From Pseudomonas sp. CC120222-01a (lineage in GTDB: Bacteria; Pseudomonadota; Gammaproteobacteria; Pseudomonadales; Pseudomonadaceae): a stretch of DNA of 64,000 nt. Numbering within the stretch: position 1 is the stretch's first letter; each line of letters starts with the position of its first letter. Positions 57,918 to 64,000 of the stretch are shown here, piece after piece. The notes under the pieces were generated by a model. That model searched no databases. It was not told the origin of the DNA and was given only the letters and a program-made list of their open reading frames with translations. Made by a program: the position numbers and the translations under genes. The DNA is taken from NCBI RefSeq assembly GCF_003097235.1, contig NZ_QEQQ01000001.1:248001-312000 (forward strand). Reading direction: 5' to 3'.

Positions 57918-60318
57918 GGCCCCCGCAAAGATGTTGCCGACACCGCTCAAACTGTTGATGGTCGAAGACAGCTCGATGGACGCCGAGCTGACCCTGATGC
58001 GCCTGGAGCGCAGCGGGTTGCACGTGCAATCGCAACTGATGTTCGACCATGTCGGGGTCGAACACGCCCTGCTTGAAACCCGTTTCGACCTGATCCTGTG
58101 CGACTGCGTGCTGCCCGGTTCCTCCGGCACCGAAGTACTGGCCATCGCCCAGCGCCTGGCGCCCGACACACCGTTCATTTTCCTCTCGGGCATCTATGGC
58201 GAAGAACATGCGGTAGAGATGATTCGCCTGGGCGCCACCGACTACGTACTGAAGAAGAACCTGCCGCTACTGCCCAAGGCCGTGCGCCGGGCCCTGTCCG
58301 AAGTGCAGGAACGCCAGCGCCGGCGCCGTGCCGAAGAAGCCCTGGCCGATGTCGAGGCACGCGCGCGCATTGCCATCGATGCCGCTGGCATGGGCACCTG
58401 GGACTTCCGGCCGCAACAAGGCCAGCTGGTCTGGGACGACCGTTGCAAGACCCTGTTCGGCCTGCCGGTCGAGACCGAGATGACCCTTGAGGTGTTCTAC
58501 GCCGGCATCTACCCCGACGATCAGGCCAAGGTACGCGAAGCCGTGGAGCAGGCCATGCGCCCGGACAGTGACGGCCTGTACCGGGTCGAATTCCGCATTG
58601 CCCAGCCCAATGGCCTGGAACCGCGCTGGCTGCTCAGCAGTGGCCAGTGTCGGTTCGTCGACGGCCAGTGCACGCGGTTTTCCGGGGTGCTGCAGGACAT
58701 CCATACCCAGCGCCAGGCGACCCAGGCGCTCAGGCAGCTCAACGAAATGCTCGGCGAACGGGTCGAGCGCCGTACCCGTGAGCGCGATCGCGCCTGGGAG
58801 CTGTCCCAGGACTTGCTGGCGGTGCTCAACAAGGACCTGACCCCGGTGGCCCTCAACCCGGCCTGGGAGGCGAGTCTGGGCTTTTCCCGCGAGCGCCTGA
58901 GCCAGACATCGCTGCTGCACCTGCTGCCTGAGGTGGATCAGGAGGCGTTGCTCACCGAGCTGGCCGCCCTCGCCCATGGCCGTACCAGCGCCCGTTTCGT
59001 CGGCCGTATCCAGCACGCCGGCGGCCAGTTGCGCTGGTTGTCCTGGGTGGTGGTACCGGAAGACACCCTGCTCTACGTGGTGGCGCGGGACATCACCAGT
59101 GAGCGGGAAACCGCCCTGGGCCTGGCCGAAGCCAATACCCGCCTGCGTGAACAGATCACCGAACGCGAGCGCGTCGAGGCGGCGCTGCAGCAGATGCAGC
59201 GGCTGGAGGCCGTCGGCCAGCTCACCGCCGGGGTCGCCCACGACTTCAACAACCTGCTCACGGTCATTCTCACCGGCGCCAGCTTCCTTGAGCGCGACCT
59301 GGCCAAGGGCGACCTGGACAAGGCCCGCAGCCGCCTCACGCATATCCGCGAAGCCGGTGACCGCGGCGCCAAGCTGACCTCGCAACTGCTTGCCTTCTCC
59401 CGCCGCCAGCGCCTGGAGCCGGTGCCGCTAAACCTGAACCGCACCCTCACCGGCCTGGAAGAACTGCTGCGCCGCACCCTCGGCGGCAACATCCGGGTGC
59501 GTCTGGACCTGGACCACAGCCTGTGGCAGGCGCTAACCGATCCGACCCAGACCGAGATGATCATCCTCAACCTGGCAATCAACGCCCGCGACGCCATGGC
59601 CGAAGGCGGCCAACTGACCCTGTCGACCCGCAATACACGGATCAAGACGCGCCCGCAGCGCCCGGAAGACCCGGAGCCCGGCGAGTACGTGATGCTGAGC
59701 ATCCGTGACACCGGCTGCGGCATGAGCGAAGAAGTGCTGGCCAAGGTGTTCGAGCCGTTTTTCACCACCAAGGACATCGGCAAGGGCTCCGGCCTGGGCC
59801 TGGCCCAGGTGTTCGGCTTTGCCAAGCAATCCGGCGGCGGCGTGCGCATCGATACCGAGCCTGGGCATGGCACCCAGGTGGCGGTGTACTTGCCGGCGGT
59901 GAAGCAGGCGCTGGCAATCGACCCGGTAGCGCCCACCGCCACCCTGGCGATCGACGACAGTGGCCGAGACCGCACGGTGCTACTGGTGGATGACGATCAC
60001 CTGGTGCGCGACATGCTCGGTGACGTACTGCGCCAGTATGGCTACCAGGTGCGCCAGGCACACAGCGGGGAGCAGGCGCTGGCCTTGCTGGACGACGATA
60101 TCGACCTGCTGCTGACGGACTTTGCCATGCCTGAATTCAACGGCGGCCAACTGGCCCTGGCGGCGCGCGACCGCTATCCGCGGTTGCCGGTGGTGTTCCT
60201 GACCGGGTATGCGGAGCTGGAAGGGCTGGAAGTGCCGGGGAGCCTGGTGATGCAGAAGCCGGTGCAGGCCGATGAGCTGGCCAGAGTGCTGCATGAACTG
60301 CTGCGGGTGGCCGGTTAG
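57904..60318 (+). CDS. Hybrid sensor kinase, REC-PAS-PAS-HisKA-HATPase-REC
   Basis: An 804-residue soluble kinase with a receiver domain at each end. The N-terminal REC (about 17-135) shows LLMVEDSSMDAELT and LILCDCVLPGSSG. Two PAS-type regions (about 165-285 and 300-420) follow; then GVAHDFNNLLTVILTG (phospho-His), ILNLAINARDAM, DTGCGMSEE and GSGLGLAQVFGF. The second REC at about 685-800 has VLLVDDDHLVRDM and LLLTDFAMPEFNG. It starts at GTG overlapping the upstream regulator gene, so light-driven phosphate flow from BphP to this protein is plausible. No membrane segments. Confidence 0.9.
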   Translation: MAATEAPAKMLPTPLKLLMVEDSSMDAELTLMRLERSGLHVQSQLMFDHVGVEHALLETRFDLILCDCVLPGSSGTEVLAIAQRLAPDTPFIFLSGIYGEEHAVEMIRLGATDYVLKKNLPLLPKAVRRALSEVQERQRRRRAEEALADVEARARIAIDAAGMGTWDFRPQQGQLVWDDRCKTLFGLPVETEMTLEVFYAGIYPDDQAKVREAVEQAMRPDSDGLYRVEFRIAQPNGLEPRWLLSSGQCRFVDGQCTRFSGVLQDIHTQRQATQALRQLNEMLGERVERRTRERDRAWELSQDLLAVLNKDLTPVALNPAWEASLGFSRERLSQTSLLHLLPEVDQEALLTELAALAHGRTSARFVGRIQHAGGQLRWLSWVVVPEDTLLYVVARDITSERETALGLAEANTRLREQITERERVEAALQQMQRLEAVGQLTAGVAHDFNNLLTVILTGASFLERDLAKGDLDKARSRLTHIREAGDRGAKLTSQLLAFSRRQRLEPVPLNLNRTLTGLEELLRRTLGGNIRVRLDLDHSLWQALTDPTQTEMIILNLAINARDAMAEGGQLTLSTRNTRIKTRPQRPEDPEPGEYVMLSIRDTGCGMSEEVLAKVFEPFFTTKDIGKGSGLGLAQVFGFAKQSGGGVRIDTEPGHGTQVAVYLPAVKQALAIDPVAPTATLAIDDSGRDRTVLLVDDDHLVRDMLGDVLRQYGYQVRQAHSGEQALALLDDDIDLLLTDFAMPEFNGGQLALAARDRYPRLPVVFLTGYAELEGLEVPGSLVMQKPVQADELARVLHELLRVAG

Positions 60319-60334
60319 ATTTGCTTTGCCTGCA

Positions 60335-60385
60335 CCGGCCTCTTCGCGGCGGTTCGGCGCCCCGACGCGCCCGCGAAGAGGCCGG
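60335..60385. repeat. 15-bp perfect inverted repeat (REP-like)
   Basis: CCGGCCTCTTCGCGG at 60335-60349 pairs exactly with CCGCGAAGAGGCCGG at 60371-60385 around a GC-rich 21-base loop. It lies 17 bases after the hybrid kinase stop and probably ends or protects that transcript. Confidence 0.7.
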
Positions 60386-60464
60386 CGTATGAAACAGAAA
60401 CAGCAAAACCCAGCGCCGACTGTCGTCTGCACTGAATCAAAAATAGGTATTTGAAGAGAGAAAA

Positions 60465-60539
60465 TGGCAGGGGCGGCTGGATTCGAACCAACGCATGGCA
60501 GGATCAAAACCTGCTGCCTTACCGCTTGGCGACGCCCCT
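60465..60539 (-). tRNA. tRNA-Gln(TTG)
   Basis: 75 bases on the minus strand. The acceptor stem AGGGGCG pairs with CGCCCCT, followed by G and an encoded CCA. The anticodon stem GCAGG/CCTGC encloses loop TTTTGAT, giving anticodon TTG. The T arm GTTGG-TTCGAAT-CCAGC and D arm GCCAAGCGGTAAGGC are normal. It sits alone, with no integrase or repeated tRNA fragment nearby. Confidence 0.95.
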
Positions 60540-60809
60540 GTATCGGATGCAGCTGATGCTGCTCTGACAATTCCAACTGAGTGACAACTGGGTTGTTGTC
60601 TTGGAATGCGCGGCACTTTAACACATAGATTCAGCCTGTAAACCCCTAATGCGAAAAAAAATGCTTTAAAACAGCAAGTTAGTGCTCCCAAGCCGATTTC
60701 ACGGGCAGTGCGAGCAACCACCCGTCGTTTTTCCACCGCTGCGCTTCAACACAATCGCATTCCTCCCTTCCAATCAGATAAGCGAACTGCATAGACCAAG
60801 GAGGACCCC

Positions 60810-61052
60810 ATGCCCGTTTCCCACGACCTCTACCAGGACCTGCACTATCCGCGCGAAATCGTCCAGCAGCGGCGCCAGCAGGACAAGACCCTGGACCGCC
60901 TGCTTGACGAGTACATGGACATCGACAACCAGGTGCTGGCTGCCGAATCGATTTCGGCTGGCAATTTCGTCGATGAAGACCTGCGCCATCTGAAAGAGCG
61001 CCGGTTGACCGTGAAGTACATGATCGAGCGGCAGCTGGAGCGCAAGGCCTGA
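60810..61052 (+). CDS. YdcH-like DUF465 protein
   Basis: An 80-residue protein starting at the ATG at 60810 with AAGGAGG ideally placed. It forms a helical hairpin: LDRLLDEYMDIDNQVLAAE and VDEDLRHLKERRLTVKYMIERQL, the pattern of the YdcH/DUF465 family. These small coiled-coil proteins are widespread in proteobacteria; their function is not settled. It precedes zapE on the same strand. Confidence 0.85.
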   Translation: MPVSHDLYQDLHYPREIVQQRRQQDKTLDRLLDEYMDIDNQVLAAESISAGNFVDEDLRHLKERRLTVKYMIERQLERKA

Positions 61053-61158
61053 AAACATCGTGCCAGGCGATGGATGCCTGGCACTTTTTGTATTGCTCAA
61101 AACCGCTCGCCTCGGGCAAGCTGCGCGCAGCCCCGTATTTGCCCAAGGAGGCTTCGCC

Positions 61159-62244
61159 TTGTCCGCCTGGATCCCTGCCCCGCTGCGCCAGCTCAGCCAG
61201 CGCCTGCGCACCGCCGCGCCCCAACAGAGCGAACTGCTCAGCTGGTTCGAAGACAAGGCCGCCAGCCGCGGCTACCAGCTCAGCGATGGCCAGCGCCGGG
61301 TCATCCACAGCATGGCCCTGCAACTTGCCCAACTCGACGGTGGCCAGCCACGCTGCCTTTATCTGTATGGCGCGGTGGGCCGCGGCAAGAGCTGGCTGCT
61401 CGATGGCTTCTTCCAGGCTGCGCCGGTCGAGGCCAAAAAGCGCCTGCACTTCCATGACTTTTTTGCCCGCCTGCACCAGGGCATGCACCAGCACCGCCTG
61501 CTGGACGATGCGTTGGGCGCCACCCTGGACGAGTTGCTGGGCGACTGCCGGGTACTGTGCTTTGACGAATTCCACGTGCATGACATCGGCGATGCCATGT
61601 TGCTCACACGCCTGTTCAACGCCCTGTTCGCCCGTGGCATCTTCCTGCTGGTGACCTCCAACTACGCCCCTGAAGGGTTGCTGCCCAACCCGCTGTACCA
61701 CGAGCGCTTCCTGCCGGTGATCCGCCTGATCAACAGCTCGATGGAGGTGCTTGAAGTCGGTGGCGATACGGATTTTCGCAGCCTGCCGGCCAACCGCGAG
61801 CACCAGCGCTTCACCCAGGGGCACTATGTGTGGCCGGGGGACGCGGCACAGCGCCAGGCGCTGAAAGTACCGGATGAGCAACCGGTGGTGCTGGAGGTCA
61901 ACAAACGCCCGCTGCGTGCCCTGGCCATCGATGGCCGGCGGGTGGTGCTGGCCTTTGACGACTTGTGCGAAAAGGCCACGGCAGTGATCGACTACCTGGT
62001 GCTGGCCGGGCAGTACGACGAGTGGATCATCGATGGGCTGGATGATCTGGCGGAGTGTTCGCTGGCGGCGCAGCAGCGCTTCGTCAACCTGGTGGACGTG
62101 CTGTATGACCAGGATCGGCAGGTGACCGTGATCGGCAAGCGGCCACTGGAAGAAAGCCTCGGCGGGCCGCTGGCTGACCTGATGCGGACACGGAGCCGAT
62201 TAGGGCAACTGCATCAGGCTGGCCCCGAAAGTTTTATTGCCTGA
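61159..62244 (+). CDS. zapE: Cell division ATPase ZapE (AFG1-like)
   Basis: A 361-residue P-loop ATPase. I place the start at TTG 61159, which has AAGGAGG 7 bases upstream; the longer frame to 61060 has no ribosome site. Motifs: LYLYGAVGRGKSWLLDGFF (Walker A), LHFHDFFARLH, VLCFDEFHVHDIGDAML (Walker B) and FLLVTSNYAPEGLLPNPLYHERFLP (sensor). ZapE associates with the Z-ring and modulates FtsZ assembly under stress. Several of the proteins in this family are near 370 residues, consistent with the chosen start. Confidence 0.9.
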   Translation: MSAWIPAPLRQLSQRLRTAAPQQSELLSWFEDKAASRGYQLSDGQRRVIHSMALQLAQLDGGQPRCLYLYGAVGRGKSWLLDGFFQAAPVEAKKRLHFHDFFARLHQGMHQHRLLDDALGATLDELLGDCRVLCFDEFHVHDIGDAMLLTRLFNALFARGIFLLVTSNYAPEGLLPNPLYHERFLPVIRLINSSMEVLEVGGDTDFRSLPANREHQRFTQGHYVWPGDAAQRQALKVPDEQPVVLEVNKRPLRALAIDGRRVVLAFDDLCEKATAVIDYLVLAGQYDEWIIDGLDDLAECSLAAQQRFVNLVDVLYDQDRQVTVIGKRPLEESLGGPLADLMRTRSRLGQLHQAGPESFIA

Positions 62245-62245
62245 C

Positions 62246-62335
62246 CCGGCCTCTTCGCGGCTAAAGCCGCTCCTACAGGGCTAGCGCTGTACCTGTGGGA
62301 GCGGCTTTAGCCGCGAAGAAGCCGGAACAGGTCAA
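62246..62335. repeat. Paired inverted REP element
   Basis: Units CGCGGCTAAAGCCGCTCCTA and GGGAGCGGCTTTAGCCGCG in opposite orientation lie between the convergent zapE and acyl-CoA synthetase genes. This is a variant of the element found at the other sites. Confidence 0.85.
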
Positions 62336-62339
62336 CCTA

Positions 62340-64000
62340 TCAGCCAGCCCTGGGCAAATCCGCCAGCACCGCCTCGATCTCCCCCAGCACCGCCGGGTCA
62401 TCCAAGGTCGAAGGCGGCACATACGCCTGCCCATCGGCAATCTTGCGCAGCACCGCCCGCAAAATTTTCCCCGAGCGGGTCTTGGGCAAACGCTTCACCA
62501 GCCGCACCTGGTTGAAGCACGCCAGCGCGCCGATTTCCTCACGCACGCTGCCCACCAGCTCCACCAGCAGCTGTGCCTCGGCAATGCCCTCGCCATCCTT
62601 GAGCACCACCAGCGCCAGCGGTACCTGGCCCTTGATCTCGTCATGCACACCGATCACCGCACACTCGGCCACCGCCGGGTGACGGGCGACCAGGTCTTCC
62701 ATCTCACCGGTGGACAGCCGATGCCCGGAGACGTTTATCACGTCGTCGGTGCGGCCCATGATGTAGACAAAGCCATCCTCGTCCAGGTAACCGCCGTCAC
62801 CGGTGTGGTAGTAGCCCGGGTAGGTTTGCAGGTATGCCTGCAGGTAGCGCTCGTGGTCGCCCCACAAGGTCTGGCTGCACCCCGGCGGCAGCGGCAGGGC
62901 GATGACGATGGAGCCTTGCTGGTCAGGGCCCAGCAGATGCCCGTCATCATCCAGCACGCGCACGTGATAACCCGGCACCGCGCGGTTGCTCGATCCAGGC
63001 CGCGCCGCACTGCCCTCCAGCCCCACGCAAGGGGCGGTGACCGGCCAGCCAGTTTCGGTCTGCCACCAGTGGTCGTGTACCGGTTTGCCGGTGACCCGCT
63101 CCAGCCACTCATGGGTGCTGGAATCGAGTTTTTCCCCAGCCAGGAACAACTGGCGCAACGAGCTCAGGTCATGCTTGCGGATCCGTTCGCCATCCGGGTC
63201 TTCCTTGCGGATCGCACGCATGGCGGTCGGTGCGCAGAACAAGGCACTGACCTGGTACTGCTCGACCACCCGCCAGTACGCCGAGGCATCCGGCGTGCGG
63301 ATTGGCTTGCCCTCATACAACACCGTGGTGCAGCCGCTCATCAGCGGCCCGTAGACGATCAACGAATGGCCGACCACCCAGCCGACATCGGAGATGCCCC
63401 ACCACACATCCCCAGCCTGCATGCCGTAGATATGCCGCATCGCATAGCAAAGGGCGACCGCGTTGCCACCGTTTTCGCGGACGATACCCTTGGGTTTGCC
63501 GGTGGTGCCTGAGGTATACATGATGTACAGCGGGTCGCCGGCATCCAGCTCGACGGGCGCCACCGGCTCGGCACTGGCCAAGGCCTGCTGCCAGTCCAGG
63601 TCACGGCCTGCCTGCAGCTGCGCACGGGCTTGGGGCCGCTGCAGCACCAGCACATTGCGCGGTTGATGGCGGGCCACCTGCAGGGCGCGATCGACCAGCG
63701 GCTTGTACTCGATCACCCGGTCGAATTCCAGGCCACAGGACGCGGTAAGCAACAGCGTCGGCCGGGCATCGTCGATACGCAGCGCCAGCTCGTTGGCGGC
63801 AAAACCGCCGAACACCACCGAATGCACCGCGCCGATCCGCGCGCAGGCGAGCATGGCCATGGCCGCTTGGGGCACCATCGGCATGTAGATGATCACACCG
63901 TCGCCTTTGCCCACGCCCAGCTGCCGCAGCAGGCCGGCCAGGCGTGCCACTTCGTCGCGCAGTTGGTGGTAAGTGAAGGCCTGCTGCACACCGGTCACGG
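62340..64000 (-). CDS. prpE: Propionyl-CoA/acetyl-CoA synthetase (PrpE-type), N-terminus beyond the window
   Basis: The visible 552 residues run off the right edge; about 75 are missing compared with full-length PrpE (about 630). Motifs: YIMYTSGTTGKPKGIVRENGG (P-loop), WWGISDVGWVVGHSLIVYGPL, DHWWQTETGWPV, YYHTGDGGYLDEDGFVYIMGRTDDVINVSGHRLSTGEME and KTRSGKILRAVLRKIA with the acetylation-controlled Lys. The enzyme activates propionate or acetate via acyl-AMP. IVRENGG and WWGISDVGW favour PrpE over Acs. The GTG near 63998 is an internal codon. Confidence 0.88.
   Translation of the reverse strand, partial: VTGVQQAFTYHQLRDEVARLAGLLRQLGVGKGDGVIIYMPMVPQAAMAMLACARIGAVHSVVFGGFAANELALRIDDARPTLLLTASCGLEFDRVIEYKPLVDRALQVARHQPRNVLVLQRPQARAQLQAGRDLDWQQALASAEPVAPVELDAGDPLYIMYTSGTTGKPKGIVRENGGNAVALCYAMRHIYGMQAGDVWWGISDVGWVVGHSLIVYGPLMSGCTTVLYEGKPIRTPDASAYWRVVEQYQVSALFCAPTAMRAIRKEDPDGERIRKHDLSSLRQLFLAGEKLDSSTHEWLERVTGKPVHDHWWQTETGWPVTAPCVGLEGSAARPGSSNRAVPGYHVRVLDDDGHLLGPDQQGSIVIALPLPPGCSQTLWGDHERYLQAYLQTYPGYYHTGDGGYLDEDGFVYIMGRTDDVINVSGHRLSTGEMEDLVARHPAVAECAVIGVHDEIKGQVPLALVVLKDGEGIAEAQLLVELVGSVREEIGALACFNQVRLVKRLPKTRSGKILRAVLRKIADGQAYVPPSTLDDPAVLGEIEAVLADLPRAG

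Noticed and set aside
60465..60539. tRNA-Gln as an integration site of a genomic island
   Set aside because: No integrase, no repeated 3' tRNA fragment and only housekeeping genes on both sides.

Overview
The window is high-GC, densely packed chromosomal DNA from a Pseudomonas of the P. putida type. The gene repertoire (PreA, a short Gnd, the GlgE-pathway cluster, the liu operon without liuR or liuE, the PrrF sRNA, a bacteriophytochrome) and about ten paired inverted REP elements of the GTGGGAGCGG type all point there. No insertion sequence, integrase, rRNA or CRISPR array is visible. The gene at each edge is cut off: preA on the left and a PrpE-type acyl-CoA synthetase on the right.

Layout. 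(1) 1-2244: the end of preA (pyrimidine reduction), a RutR-like TetR regulator with a VOC protein, and a higB-higA toxin-antitoxin pair with two identical-format operators. (2) 2245-6545, minus strand: gnd-zwf-GH15, an oxidative pentose phosphate and trehalase/glucoamylase-type operon. (3) 6750-18181, plus strand: a small stress-type protein, then glgA-treZ-malQ-treY with translational overlaps, a DUF2934 protein and glgX. (4) 18323-24093, minus strand: two tandem TccC-like RHS proteins that share about 1.8 kb of nearly identical core. Their AT-richer C-terminal tips are diverged, and both appear to carry a C80-type (MARTX/TcdB-like) cysteine protease fold. (5) 24284-27616: two EEP-fold phosphodiesterase genes facing each other, and an autotransporter barrel. 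(6) 27756-35489, minus strand: glgE, treS-mak fusion and glgB, completing the GlgE pathway. (7) 35630-43787: two small proteins, an AMP-forming acyl-CoA ligase, and the leucine-degradation operon liuABCD behind two near-identical 16-bp palindromes. (8) 43925-48526: an S24-type repressor divergent from a small DUF protein, the iron-responsive sRNA PrrF with a Fur box, a FecI/FecR-like fusion protein, an MFS exporter and an M14 carboxypeptidase. (9) 48585-54920, minus strand: a complete archaic (Csu/CupE-type) chaperone-usher pilus operon. (10) 55188-60318, plus strand: bacteriophytochrome, single-domain response regulator and a REC-PAS-PAS-HK-REC hybrid kinase, divergent from the pilus operon. 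(11) 60465-64000: tRNA-Gln, a YdcH-like protein, ZapE and the partial PrpE.

How it fits together. Regions 2, 3 and 6 form one carbon-storage and compatible-solute system. GlgA, GlgE and GlgB build alpha-glucan; GlgX and MalQ trim it; TreY and TreZ release trehalose. TreS and Mak turn trehalose into maltose-1-phosphate for GlgE. No glgC is present. RpoS-type and AlgU-type promoter elements seen by eye (before the small protein at 6750, before glgE and before the pilus operon) suggest stress control. The two points most worth following up are the paired RHS proteins with protease-like tips inside the glycogen locus, and the iron-regulated PrrF/FecI-FecR-fusion locus. The phytochrome and pilus operons sharing one divergent promoter region come next.
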